NCBI GenBank assembly: GCA_021613375.1
Contig: CM038725.1
Span: forward strand, 8,636,589 to 8,700,588
DNA: 64,000 nt
From: Megaleporinus macrocephalus
Lineage: Eukaryota; Chordata; Actinopteri; Characiformes; Anostomidae
Direction: 5' to 3'
This document shows, in pieces, positions 1 through 12,740 of this stretch. Position numbers and translations under genes: made by a program. A model generated the notes under the pieces. That model was not told the origin of the DNA. It ran no database searches and saw only the letters and a list, made by a program, of their open reading frames with translations. Each line of letters begins with the position of its first letter. Position 1 is the stretch's first letter.

Positions 1-103
1 TCGACTGTAGGCTGTCCAAAAACTAACATCTGCTCTGCCGCTTCACAAGAACCGAGCCCAGAGGCTATGCTGGCTGTCCCCGCCGCTGGCTAACCTGATC
101 CGG
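1..103 (+). other. dab2: Putative non-coding exon 1 (5' UTR) of dab2
   Basis: The sequence up to 103 is followed by a near-consensus splice donor, CGG|GTAAGTG, at 104. The stretch is richer in C and G than the DNA after it and has no long reading frame. Mammalian DAB2 also begins with an untranslated exon far upstream of the exon carrying the start codon, so the position fits. The true transcription start may lie left of the window. No promoter element is claimed, and the exon could belong to another transcript. Confidence 0.4.
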
Positions 104-899
104 GTAAGTGGGCTCATTTCTGACGGGTACGTTTTTTTGTGTTATTGTTGACAACAAGCGGAACGGTTTGCCTGTTTGACCCAAATAGATACTACTACAG
201 CTAAATTAGTCTTAGGTGCTGTGTTGGGAGGTGTCTCGAATCGTAAACGATTGTAGGTGTATCACCTTTTTTGTGTGGGGGCGACCGTTATTTAATTAGC
301 CGGCTCTCTTTAGCCTGCTAGCATAACGTTGCTCAATTACAGAGACAACCTGTTGTTATTTTTAGTCTGAATTAACCTGAATGTGAGGGCTGCTAATAGC
401 TGATCGACCCCTGCCCCCTCCTCTCCTCCTCCTCCTCTCCTCTCCTCTCCTCTGGAGGCTTATTTACATGTCACACGCTTTCACGCCGACGCGACCGTGG
501 GCTGGATTTTTTGACACCTCGATTATGTCTGTTCACGTTTTTTGGCAATCCGAGCACATTTGTGGACCCTTTTTCACGACAAAAGGGGTCTCTTTGTTTG
601 GCCGGAGCAACCGCGTTAATCTTCTTGATCGTCACCTCGCGTTTGAAAACGTGTGGGCTGAATTTCGTCAGCTGTAATGCAGCGCAGTGTTCAAATGGAG
701 GCTATTCGCTGTGTGTTTACACTGAAACCACTGAGTCTGACATGCAGCCAACACTATCCTCAGATCTACAGACTATAGCCCATAGATAGATAGATAGATG
801 TACTTCATTAACCTCCGAAGGGAAGGTTTGGGCAAGCAAAACACTAAAAACAACCAAAAACGATCATCTTGTATAGATAACAAATGCAGCTGAGACCTA

Positions 900-1085
900 T
901 CAATACAACCTACTAATACCCCCTTCACTTCTTGTTCCATTAAAGGAGCAATATGTATTTTATTTTGTTTAAAAAAATCCCAAAATTAGCTAAAAATATC
1001 AACAGAATGCTTAGAAATAACCATTTCGACGATATATCAAAGATGCCAGTGAGTCGCATTCCGAGATATCTACTGAAGTTAGCAT
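900..1085 (+). repeat. Dispersed single copy related to the 298-bp satellite unit
   Basis: It shares with the array at 3034-4418 the blocks TTCCATTAAAGGAGCAATATG, AATATCAACAGAATG and ATATCTACTGAAGTTAG in the same order and spacing, but it is diverged and stands alone. It shows that the satellite monomer also exists as an interspersed element. Confidence 0.6.
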
Positions 1086-2885
1086 GCTAACCAGCTAGCC
1101 CCAATCTGTCTGCTCTTGTAATACCACTTTGTACCTCAAGATGCAATAGTAATGGTTAAAATCAAATGAGAAGATGAATGAACACTGTCTCAAAGGCTTT
1201 TTGAATCAGTTGTCAATCATGTTGAAGGACAGTTAGCCTGTTGAACAGTAATGAAGAGCAATGATGGCTGAAGCTCTGGGCTAGTGAACATTATATACCG
1301 CCGCCTTCTCTTGGCAACAAATCAGGTTCGGCAGCGAAGTGATATAAATAGAAGAGTTAACATTGGTGCTACTTTTCACCACCGGAGGTGCTCTTGGCAA
1401 GTAACTGGATGAAGTTTGATGCTGAACTCACTGTTTCTTCTATACTGCTAATGCTAACACCGAGGACGAGGTCCATTAAAGATCCTTGAAGGTCCATTTT
1501 CTAACAAGTTTAGGTTTGTATACTGACCTAAAGCAGAAATTTCTTTATATAGTGTGATCACTATGAATATCCCTACATCTAGTTTTTGACCAGAGGCGTT
1601 GAGCAAGGAGGAGACTTGACCATCTGAGCGACGAAGCTCTGTCTGGTGGAGATGCTCGTTTTAGAAGAACTTGTGTACAAACACTTGCCTCAGGTCTGAT
1701 CTCAGGCTGAAGGAATGCTTGTCTTTATAGACCTGGATCATTGTAGCGGTGCAGGATGTGGAAAAAACGGGGACAAGAAAGAGATGAGAGGAAGAGAGAG
1801 TAGGAGAGTTTGGCTGCCTGGCCCAGAAATAACCATAATTATGGCACTTTGTCTCTTTTCCCACTACCTCACCACCCTTCACGTTACATCTGATGGAGGA
1901 AATGCCACTGTAAACTCATTCCGCTTCCTTTCATAAGCAAAGAGGGAAGATATGGTCTGTGGAGCTCCGGGAGCTCCTTTTGAAGAGAGCTGACGGTCGA
2001 AGCTTTAAAGCCATGTCGTCTAAACATTGCCAGTAGAAGAGAAAACGTTCTGGAGCTCCTGAAATGGTCATGAGACGAGGGTTTAACCTCACAGGAAGTA
2101 AATGAACCCGCACCCAAATGCATGTGAATGTCCTAGTCGGGGACTGTAAGTCAGCGCTGTGTGGGTTTTTGAAGAATATGTCTCCGAACAGGACACAGGC
2201 TTTTTTTTTCTCTCTCTCTCTGTTGGTAGAATGTGTGCAGTTTTATTGGAAGCAGATGTTGGCACTCAACTTCATTTCTCTCCTTGAGTCATTCCTTCAC
2301 TTCTGGCTACTCTGAGCCATTTTTTGTTCCTGCTATGCTATCTCCCTTCCTCCCTCCCTCCCTCTCAGCAGGAGGAAAAGAAAGAGAGTTTGGTGTGGAA
2401 AAGTTCAGCAAGGACGAAAAGAAAAGAGGAAACGTCACCATTAAGAATATAAGTCTCTGTGAACCTCTTCTCTTTGTCGTATCTCTCGGTCCGTGTGAGG
2501 CTCTGCCGGCTGAAGGGGTCCGCTATTGTGTTTCACTGGAGACGTATACAGGTCACTAGAGAAGTCCTGGCAGCCCCTTTTACGCGGAGAGTGGTATTTC
2601 ACTGCGCCGGCCACATGCTGAGGTAAATGACCTTTGCACCGGCTGTTTGTTTGTGTCCCACTTCTCTCCCCCCACCCACCCCTCCTTGTGAAAAAAGAAT
2701 GAAATCTGGACAAACACTTAAGGCTCTGAGTTGAGTAAAAAAAAAAAAAGAAAAGAAAGAAGAAAAAGAAAAGAGAGTTGAGGCCAGATGTGGAACCATT
2801 TGTTTTCTGCTCTTTAAAGCTGGAACGGAGGATGACACTTGACCTAAACCAAAAGTCGAGGGTTTTCCACTCTTCACACGTTTGC

Positions 2886-3017
2886 TCACTTCAAGGAATA
2901 TTGACGGCTTTTCTCGGAAATATCCCCTCGGTGTCATCTGCCTGGTGCCCCCCACCCAGACTAAGTGTCCTGAACTCACGTAACAGAAGTTTAAACATAT
3001 GGAATTAGTGCTGATCT
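2886..3017 (+). repeat. Left copy of a ~130-bp direct repeat bracketing the satellite array
   Basis: The block from CACTTCAAGGAATATTGACG to GGAATTAGTGCTGATCT recurs, about 90 percent identical by eye, at 4502-4630. It is unrelated to the satellite monomer between the two copies. Confidence 0.8.
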
Positions 3018-3033
3018 ATCATTCTGTCTTCTT

Positions 3034-4418
3034 AAAGAATGCAGGTGAAGCTTATTAGCATACCCCACTAATGCTTTATTCACTTTTTGTTCCATTAAAG
3101 GAGCAATATGTAAGATTTTTAGTTTCAAACGTCACATAAAATTAGCTACAAATATCAACAGAATGTTAAGGAATAACATTTTTTATGGTAAATCAAAGAC
3201 ATAAATGTGCTGTATTTAAGGAATATCTTCTAAAGTTAGTGGATAGAACTGTGTACCTCAATAGGCTTTGAACCAAACCAGTAAATCATGAGAGGATAAA
3301 GAAGTAACATAAAATGATCTTCCTGTTCACATAAAGAATGCAGGTGAAGCTTATTAACATATCCTACTAATGCTTTACTCACTCCCTGTTCCATTAAAGG
3401 AGCAATATGTAAGATTTTTAGTTTGAAAGATCGCACAATTAGCTAAACATATCAACAGAATGTCAAGGAATAACAATTTTGATGGTAAATCAAATACATC
3501 AATGTGCTATATTGCAGAAATAGCTACTGAAGTTAGTAGATAGAACTGTGTACCTCAATAGGCTTTGAACCAAACCAGTAAAACATGAGAGGATGAAGAA
3601 GTAACATAAAATGATCATCCTTTATTCATAAAGAATGCAGGTGAAGCTTATTAACATATCCTACTAATGCTTTATTCACTTTTTGTTCCATTAAAGGAGC
3701 AATATGTAAGATTTTTAGTTTTAAACATCACAAAAAATTAGCTACAAATATCAACAGAATGTTAAGCAATAACATTTTTTATGGTAAGTCAAAGACATCA
3801 ATGTGCTGTATTTAAGGAATATCTTCTAAAGTTAGTGGATAGAACTGTGTACCTCAATAGGCTTTGAATCCAACAAGTAAAACATGAGAGGATAAAGAAG
3901 TAACATAAAATGATCTTCCTGTTCACATAAAGAATGCAGGTGAAGCTTATTAACATATCCTACTAATGCTTTATTCACTCCCTGTTCCATTAAAGGAGCA
4001 ATATGTAAGATTTTTAGTTTGAAAGATCGCACAATTAGCTAAACATATCAACAGAATGTTAAGAAGTAACAATTTTTATGGTAAATCAAAGACATCAATG
4101 TGCTATATTGCAGAAACATCTACTGAAGTCAGCAGATAGAACTGTGTACCTTGATAGGCTTTGAATCCAACAAGTAAAACATGAGAGGATAAAGAAGTAA
4201 CATAAAATGATCATCCTTTACACATAAAGAATGCAGATGAAGCTTATTAACATATCCTACTTATGCTTTATTCACTTTTTGTTCCATTAAAGGAGCAATA
4301 TGTGAGAGTTTGAAATATATAAAATTAGCTAAAAATATGAACAGAACATTAGAAAATATCAATTTTCAAGGTATATCAAAGACGTGAATGTGTTGCAGAG
4401 ATATCTACTGAAGTTATG
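3034..4418 (+). repeat. 298-bp tandem satellite, five units, A-B-A-B-A' order
   Basis: Unit starts, each marked by AAAGAATGCAG, lie at 3034, 3333, 3630, 3929 and 4226, so spacing alternates 299, 297, 299 and 297. Units 1 and 3 share private variants (CACTTTTTGTTCC, TTTAAGGAATATCTTCTAAAG, ATCTTCCTGTTCACAT). Units 2 and 4 share others (CACTCCCTGTTCC, AAAGATCGCACAATT, ATATTGCAGAAA). Unit 5 is diverged and runs into unique sequence. The higher-order unit is therefore a dimer of 596 bp. Two equal 66-codon minus-strand frames exactly 596 bp apart result from this and are not genes. Confidence 0.9.
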
Positions 4419-4501
4419 CTGTGCTCGCACCGATTGTCCTATACTGGTGAGTGAACAGCTGTTAATGCTAACATTAAGGAGGAGGGACTATACAGGGCAG
4501 G

Positions 4502-4630
4502 CACTTCAAGGAATATTGACGGCTCTTCTTGGAAATATCCCCTCAGTGTCGTCTACCTGGTGCCCCTCCTAGACTAAGTGCCCTGAACTCACGTGACAGC
4601 AGTTTAAACATATGGAATTAGTGTTGATCT
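4502..4630 (+). repeat. Right copy of the ~130-bp direct repeat bracketing the satellite array
   Basis: This is the partner of 2886-3017. Both copies read toward the right and end in AAACATATGGAATTAGTG(C/T)TGATCT. The two copies are 1616 bp apart. Confidence 0.8.
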
Positions 4631-5018
4631 TTGTGTAGAAAACTCGTTTGTCAGGACTCGTTCTAACTCCCGCCTCTGGGACTGATGTTCAGCAGGTCCA
4701 CATAATTCTGGCCCATTAGGATCTTTGACCTTCACCCCTTAAACACTAAGGGCTCATCGGTGGGTCCAGCTTTTTAGTGCCTCACTCAGAAGTAAATAAC
4801 TTACCCAGCAAGTGCCTAGTAGCTTCTAAGCAGGAAGCCTTAATAACCAAACAAGAAGCCTGCAGTACATGTTTTAGCTACACTACTGTGCAAAAGTCTT
4901 GGCCACCTAAGCTGAAGCCTTTTGAAGCCTTTATCTTATCATTATGTATATTTTCACCAGTAAGAACACCAGATATCATTAGAACAGATGTAAATAATCA
5001 TACATACCATACAAAGTA

Positions 5019-5178
5019 ACATGAGTAACATGGACCAATAGATATGCTCCAAAAATGCTTGGAGTAAAACCTCTTTACATAGAACTACATTGAAAGTTTA
5101 GAAGGTTTTTGGTCTTTCCTATAAAGTTTCTATTGGAAATACACGTTTTCTTCTTTGGACATTGATGATATGTATTTA
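5019..5178 (+). mobile_element. MITE-A copy, left end truncated
   Basis: The family is defined by the core ATGGACCAATAGAAATGCTCC, then CCATTGACTTACATTGAAAG, CTCCTGTAAAGTTG and the end TTCTTTGGACAGCGACGATAT. This copy keeps the core, the middle and a worn right end, but lacks the left terminus. Confidence 0.65.
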
Positions 5179-7777
5179 GTTAAAAGTATTGCATTATAAA
5201 ATGGAGATATGAATTAAAGAGGTGTACAGTTTTATGCAAAAGTTGGATCATTGAACACACATTTAACAAAATATTGCAAATTTTGTTGGTTTTATAAGCA
5301 AAAATTCATCAGTGCAAAATTAACTTTGGCTTTTTCAGCAAATTTAAGTGCATATTTTCTATTTGGGTAACATAAAATAGTATCTTTCGCATTGGGGGTT
5401 GGGGGGACACACCCTATCCCATAAAATATTAAGTATAAGCTGATTCCACTGTAGGTAAGATAATAAATCACTGTATGTATAGTGACGTAGAACAACATTT
5501 ATGGAATTACAGTAAATTACAAATAAATAAACAAAGTACAACATTATCTGTACGTCTGTTTATTATTAGATAAATCCAATTAAAGATCACTTTACACACT
5601 AAGCAACAGACTCCACATTACATGCTACTGTTGTCAGAATTGTATGTTGAGGTTTCCTGACTAGACAAGACTAACATTAATGTTAGACAGTAAGGCTGTG
5701 TCCCAAACAGCACCCTCTGGAACATTACACACTGCACTACTTAAGCACTTCTAACAATGGTTTGCATTTATTTATTCATTCATTTATTTATTATATTTAT
5801 TATATTTTATTTTTTTATGTATTCAGTGTAGTAGCAGTCTACAGTTTGGGGGCGTGGTCAGAGAATAATGTAACTTTATGTTTCAGAGTGCTTTCTGACT
5901 AAAGTTAATATAAACGTTAGCTAACCCAAACCCTCCTAGTCTGTTACCATAACAACACATTATATATAGTCATCATTGCTCTTCATTTACTGTCATCACT
6001 GACCTCGTGTTTAAAGCAGGTTATTTATACAAATTAAAAGACCCAGACCACCTAACAACCAGAGCCCGTTGCTAACAAACAAACACAGCGCGTGAACTGC
6101 AAAAACTTGTTTTTAAATTGTTTCCTTTTTACTGTGGTTTAACTTTTTGGGTGGGACAGATCTTACTGTTTCTAAGATTGGCTGGGACAGGTTCCCCTCC
6201 TCCCCCCAGTTCCTACTCCAATGGTTTTTCCAATATGTTAACTTTGGTAATTAAACATTGGCTGTATGTTAAAATGGGACGTGTCCTCAAAACATACATA
6301 TTTTCACAAAGAACATTATCAAATTATGAGTTTCAGACTAAATAATGTGGTTGCTTTTAAATTTGGCCAGACATCCTGGAACTTTAGGTAGGACGTTAAT
6401 AAAATGTTCCTTAACGTACTATTACAAGTTCAATGAACCTTCAATTTTGAGACAACCAGTTTTTTAGCCCATGAAAATTAGTGTCATTGTTGGTCACATA
6501 CTCCTTAATATCACTGCACACAGGCTGAATGAATGCTTAAAGCTGACTCCAGTCTAGACAGGAATGAGAGTCAGGTATGGTCAAGTAGGGTAGAGCAGAA
6601 TTGGGCCGAGTCCCAATTGGTGGGAGTTTATCAGTGGGGGATGTTCCCCAACCATTCTATCAGGGCGCTGGAAATGCCCTATAATACAATTGGGACAAGG
6701 CCTCCAGGCTTTCAATGTCAGTCCACAAGGGTATGTTCAAGTTAATAATGATATATCTTTAGGGCAGACCTGGTCATTACCTGATGTGCTGGTTGATTGT
6801 GGTCTTATAACAGATGTTCGAACACTCCAGTAACACCTATTACGCCTGTAGGACCACACAGGGTGGCAGCCAGAGGTCGTGTTGCATTCACACAGCGTTT
6901 GAAGTGTGTACTCACTGTGAAAAAGCTCTTTTCGCCCCTAATCATTTCCCACAAGAGGAGACTGAGTTCAATTTATTGTGAGTGAAAACACTCAATTGAT
7001 GGTAATTATGTTAAGCAGCTGTTTTGGAGGTGTGTTAACACTCTGCTTGTTTTCAGTTCTACAGAAACGATCTCAAGTGCCTTCAGACTTTACTGTAATT
7101 GAACGTAGGGTGTGGATGCAGTGGATGCACAATAGAACCATAAGCTAACCAAAACCCACAATTACATTCTATTTATGATGGGTAGCTATAGTGTGTTTAG
7201 CTTGAATGGCTTTTGCTGTAGACTTTCATGGTAAGCGTATATGTGGTGTCATTGATAAGCTTAGTAATATCTGCCTGTGCTTATATTTTGATGGCAGGAA
7301 AACGACTGGAGAATATTTTGGCTTTGTCACGCTGTATTGTGAGTGGAATACAGTATTCACTGCTTTCATTCCTCTCACTTCCATTGTGTCGTGCAGCTGC
7401 AGAAAAGATGATGCAATATATGAAGAGATGGCACAAACATATTGAAATGTTCTTTTCTAGTTTGGAGTTTTCCACACAAGAACCGAGATCTTATGTATCT
7501 TCTCTCTTCTGTTGGAGAGATGAGCTACTGTTCACTCTTTCCACCAAAATTCGCCAAGTTTTATAGATTTATAAACAAGCTGTTGCAAATCTTTTTAGCT
7601 GTATCCTGTTGCAGTTGCTAGACTATGAGCGACCAAACTGCTACAGCACCACACTGAGGCTGTAGGTAGTGTAGAATACCAAAGATAGTAGTTGGGCTAG
7701 TGTGGGTGAAGCAGCTAAACAGTATGAAGAATGTCTATTTTTCCCTAATTAACAGCATAAAATCATAACCCCCCCTG

Positions 7778-7779
<2 letters not shown>

Positions 7780-7842
<63 letters not shown>
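7780..7842. repeat. (TA)n microsatellite
   Basis: About 31 uninterrupted TA units follow a short C run. Confidence 0.97.
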
Positions 7843-7843
<1 letters not shown>

Positions 7844-8023
7844 CGTGTGGCAATGTATACATATTTGGGCATCTCTGATCATAATATATTTTGTTCCTAT
7901 ATGTTCAACTCAGTAAATTAATAGCAATTGTGTATCAAATATGCAGAAAATATTTTGCGTTCCCTGATTTAAAGCTTTGAAATGAGCCATTTGTAATTCA
8001 AGTACTTAAGAAGTTCAAAGATG

Positions 8024-8044
8024 TATATATATATATATATATAT
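8024..8044. repeat. Short (TA)n microsatellite
   Basis: About ten TA units in intron 1. Confidence 0.95.
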
Positions 8045-8225
8045 TGAACATCAGTATTTTAGCTACTGACACTGCAGTGTTTTCTATTCAGTTAAACTTT
8101 GTGTAAATGTAATCATAAGTCTTTTAGTACTATATACTATTAGACCATTTCAAATATAGGAATTGTAGTTCCAGTATAATATTTATCTATAATATTTACT
8201 TATTCTAATTCCAAGCTACATCTGT

Positions 8226-8333
<108 letters not shown>

Positions 8334-8622
8334 TGTGTATGTCCATTTTTGTCGATTTTGAGTTTTCCACATCATTTGAACACCCCAATGGTTGTTTACA
8401 TTGTGTAAAATTTCATGATGAATGGACCAATAGAAGTGCTCCAAAATAGCTTGGAAAACATTCTGGTTCCATTGACTTACATTGAAAGTAAAGTATGTAT
8501 TTGATTTCTACTGTAAAGTTGCAATTTTGGAGACAATATATAATATAATATAATATAATATAATATAATATAATATAATGGAGATGCATGTTTTTCTTTG
8601 GAAAGCAACAATATGTATTAGA
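8334..8622 (+). mobile_element. MITE-A copy carrying an internal (TAATA)n expansion
   Basis: The core ATGAATGGACCAATAGAA, the GGTTCCATTGACTTACATTG block and the right terminus GTTTTTCTTTGGAAAGCAACA are present. Between the TTGGAGAC block and the right terminus lies a pentanucleotide TAATA tract at about 8536-8580 that other copies lack. The left end abuts the TA microsatellite at 8331. Confidence 0.75.
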
Positions 8623-9239
8623 TCAGAGCCGTCTATAAATGTGTGTAACGCTCATGACTTTGTGGTCGCATCTCTTCGTTGTCTTTACTGTATACATGCT
8701 TGCTGGTTTTGGTTTGGAAAGAATTAGCACGTCTTTGTTTCCTGCAGCCTCAAGAGCGCCAAGAGACGAGAAAAACCCTTGAGACTGTGTGTGTGAGCCT
8801 TTCCTCTTTCTTTGTTTGATCATGTCCCTGATGATGGATTGGATGTTTGCTGTGCAAAGCCAGCCTTATAGATGCTCAAACGAAATCAGGGTTACCAGTA
8901 CCTGCCTCTGTGGCATGTGGGTGTCATGGCAACCACCAAGAAGGTGGACTGCAGTCTGTGCCAGTCGCTTTGCCTTAATATTCTAATTAAAGCCCGCATG
9001 CCTGTAGATTGGACTCCGTCAAGGGAGAATGACTAATCATTGACTGGAAATAAACTGGGAGGCCTGGCCGATCACCAACTCCACATACTTGCGCTTACAT
9101 TCAACAAGAACACTTTCAACATGCTGTTGTGCGGTCAGACCTTACGGTGACCTTTCGTTCCAAGAGAGCCGTTGGGAATCCAGAGTCCAATAAATACTCA
9201 GAGATAAATGTGATTGATTTTTATTGTTCAGTTCTAAGC

Positions 9240-9345
9240 GCATCATCACTGTATGAGATATTTCCATTTTTTTATATTATTTGAGCTTTATTTGAAAACT
9301 TTATGACGAATGGACCGATAGAACAGATTATAGAATAGAACAGAA
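9240..9345 (+). mobile_element. MITE-A fragment
   Basis: It has a diverged core (ACTTTATGACGAATGGACCG) with only weak similarity on either side. It is short and worn. Confidence 0.45.
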
Positions 9346-10084
9346 CAGATTCAAACAGATATAAATAAGTATAAACACAATACAAAGTAACATGAATATC
9401 TTATTGTGAAAGAAGTAGATCATATCTTGAGCTCCAGTTTGATAAACAAAGTGTAGTTCCAGATTTCTCCTGGACGCCCCAGACATTGTATGAATGTATT
9501 CAGTTCCTTCAGCAGCAATCTTGATTTAGCTTAATGAAGTACTGAGCAGTCAAAGCAGGTATTAGATGAAAACTGTAAATAATAATGGGTTGTTTACACA
9601 AGGAGAAGCTTGAAAGGGTTAAATAAACACACGACGTATGTTAAATCACTACTTACTGTATTAATACTGCTTGAATATTAAACAACAAAGTGTTTTGCTG
9701 AGTAAACAAATAAGGTTCTGTCTGGAAAAATAGCTTTTTAAATATAATAATGTCCCCAAGTGTCTAAAACGTTTGCACACTGTTGTACATTAAATGGTAC
9801 GTAGGCAGCAGTAATATAGCACAACAGTACCAACAGCGTAAGCACACTTTACTGGACTGTATGTCAATATATTCTAACTCAACAGACCAGACCTTCCTTT
9901 ATGACTACTACCTCAAATACAGAGTGCTACAGACAATAGAGGAGAGGTGATTAAGGGACTGCTGTGTTTTCACTTTCATTTCAAACATTTGAACATCCAT
10001 GACTCCCTCAACTAAGGAGTGAAATAATCTGTTTTTTAATTTGTGGCATGTACCAGAAAAAAAACATATCAATCAATTACTCAA

Positions 10085-10530
10085 TTAATCAACATTTATT
10101 TATATATTGCTTTTTACAACCAGTGTTGTCTCAAAGCAGCTTTACAGAGAAGCAGGTTATGAAAAAGAGGAACCAAAGAGAAGGATGGTAAGAGTAGAGT
10201 CCATGCATAGCAAAACGTGAGAAAGGGTATCGAGGTCCAAGCCCCCCTGGAGTGAGCCAGTGGCGACAGTGGCACGAAAAAACTTCTTAAAGGGTTAAAA
10301 GGAAGAAACCTTGAGAGGAACCCATGCTCAAGGGAGGAACCACATAGAAGGATAGTAAGAATAGAGTCCATGCATAGCAAAACGTGAGAAAGGGTATCGA
10401 GGTCCATGCCACCCTAGAGTGAGCCAGAGGCGACAGTGGCACGGAAAAACTTTTTAAAGGGTTAAAAGGAAGAAACTTTGAGAGGAACCCATGCTCAAGG
10501 GAGGAACCCACCCTCCTCTGGTCGACCCTG
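10085..10530. repeat. Interspersed repeat with an internal 167-bp tandem duplication
   Basis: The block from AGTAGAGTCCATGCATAGC through GAGTGAGCCAG, GGCGACAGTGGCACG and TTGAGAGGAACCCATGCTC occurs twice with an offset of 167 bp (for example 10315 and 10482). The GGCGACAGTGGCA and GAGAGGAACC wording is familiar to me from dispersed teleost repeats, but I cannot assign a class. The minus-strand frames here are by-products of the duplication. Confidence 0.75.
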
Positions 10531-11490
10531 GATAGAGAGAGAGAGCTTATACTTGTATTCCACTCACAAGAAATTGAAAGTATGTTATTCGTTCAGTATC
10601 GGGGGAATATTAAAAATGTTTGTATGATCCTAAACAGGAGTGTGGCAGCAAAGCTATAATGTAAGTTATAACAATGATAATTAAAACATGTCTTAAAGGT
10701 CTCTGATCAGACCTATCTGAGAACTGTGTGGGCGTGGCTAACGAGCAGCTTGATTGACAGCTCTCTGTCCAACACTCCTAGCCGGCTCCGCCCCTCATAC
10801 AGATGAGCGTATGAACAAACGACAGTCAGACCGATGGACGGCTGAAGCAGCATGTGAAGGATTTGCAGACTGACAGACAGATAAACAAATGGATGGATTA
10901 AGTAATGCATGAATAAAGAAGCTAATGAATGGGCAATATTGGCGTATGGATAAAGGAATGAACTGGTGACAGGCAGGTGGTTCAGCTTGCTAGCTCTCTT
11001 GGTTATTGTTTCTATGAATCTGTTTTATGTGGGCGGGGCAAGAGACGTCACCCGTGTGATTGGGTAACAAGTCACAAAGTGACTATTACTGTAATGCCGT
11101 TACATTTGTCTGTAACACACTAAGATTCCCGACTCATTCCTGTTGCTAAAGCCGGGACTCCGATTACAGTTACTAACCCTGTGTCCACACTGGCTGTGAC
11201 GTGGTCCGACAAAGCGGTCAGTGGTCATTCATTTGCAGTGAGAGCTGGAGAGCTGGTGATCTGGCACCAGGAGCAGCACCAATGTCAGACAGAGATGAGC
11301 AAAGTTTAACTTTATGCAGATTAGGAGTGAAGCAGTGTGATGATTACCAGTAGGAACTGAGTATTGAGCTGGGTGGTACGCGCCTCTCCCACCTTGGAAC
11401 GGTACACTCCTTTTTGATTCTTGGGTATTTATTCCTAGGAGAGACTGGTGGAGGAATAGATGTGCTACTCAGGGATTCATCATACCCTTA

Positions 11491-12174
11491 TCAGCCATAA
11501 CATTAAAACCATATATCTACACACACTGTCTGTTTATCAGCTCCACTGACCATATAGGAGCTACACCTGCAGACTGTAGTCCATCTGATTCACTGCATAC
11601 ATTGTTTATCCCCTTTTACCCCCAGAGGACCACCACAGAGCAGGTACTATTAGGGAGGCAGATCATTCTCAGCAGTTAGTGTGTGTTGTGCTGCTCTGTG
11701 TCATTGCTGGACTGAGAATAGTCCACCAACCAGCAACATCCAGCCAACAGTGTCCTGTGAGTAGCGTCCGGAATAAGGACTAGAGGACGACCAACACAAA
11801 CAGTGTAGCAATAGATGATTGTGATCTCTGACTTTACATCTACGTGGGGGACCAGCAAGGTAGGCATGTCTAATAGAGTTGACAGTGAGCAGACACAGTG
11901 TTTAAACCCTCCAGCAGCAGTGCTGTGTCTCATCCACTTGTACCAGCACAACACACACCAACACACCACCACCACGTCAGTGTCATTGCAGCACTGAAAA
12001 TGATCCACCTTTATAATAATATCTGCTCTATGGAAGATAGCAAAGAGTAACAAAAAGTATACAGAGAATCAGATGAACTACAGTCTCTAAGTGTAGCTCC
12101 TATATGGTCAGTGGAGCTGATACAGTGGACAATAAGTGTAGATACTCGGAGATGGTTTTAATGTTTTGGCTCTC
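11491..12174. mobile_element. Palindromic foldback-like element (~0.68 kb)
   Basis: The left arm (about 11491-11602: TCAGCCATAACATTAAAACC, then TCAGCTCCACTGACCATATA) is repeated in reverse complement on the right (about 12058-12174). Inner segments are also inverted: AACACACACCAACACACC on the right answers TTAGTGTGTGTTGTGCTG on the left. Most of the element is therefore one large imperfect palindrome centred near 11830. I recall similar sequences as high-copy repeats in otophysan fish. No coding capacity is seen. Confidence 0.75.
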
Positions 12175-12740
12175 AGTAGAAAAATGAGAAAGTGATGTGT
12201 GCTGGAAGCAACGATCTCTATTCATATGCAAGACTCACTGTGCAAGACTCTGGTACAGCGTCGAAGACACATGGGTGTCCAAAGCGAGTGAGGACGGCAG
12301 CAAAACAGAAGAAGGTGGACATAATATGCTGTTTTTTAAAGGAACGTGTAAGTCACTTAAAGTCAAGTTCACTAATGAATGAGTCCATCATAATAACATT
12401 AACAGCAATGCTAGGCTTTGGCGCACGGGGGCGGGGTACATTGATAGGTCCCCAACAGTGATGACCCCAGCACTGATAATTATAACATCATTAATGTCCT
12501 TATGCTGTTAGTATGAACGCAAGTGAACCACATTTTGTATACTTGCTGATTATCTACTAAAAAGAAAGCCAACCATGTAACTCATTAAAGCCACTGGCAG
12601 GACAAAAACCTTTATAAGGATGAGGTGATGATGTTCTTGAGGTGGGTTAAGCCATGTTGAGTGCTTACGTGCATGTTAGTTAAGTTTAGTTGGTGGAAAA
12701 AGTCGAAATATCACATTAATCATATAGAATCACCCGTCTA

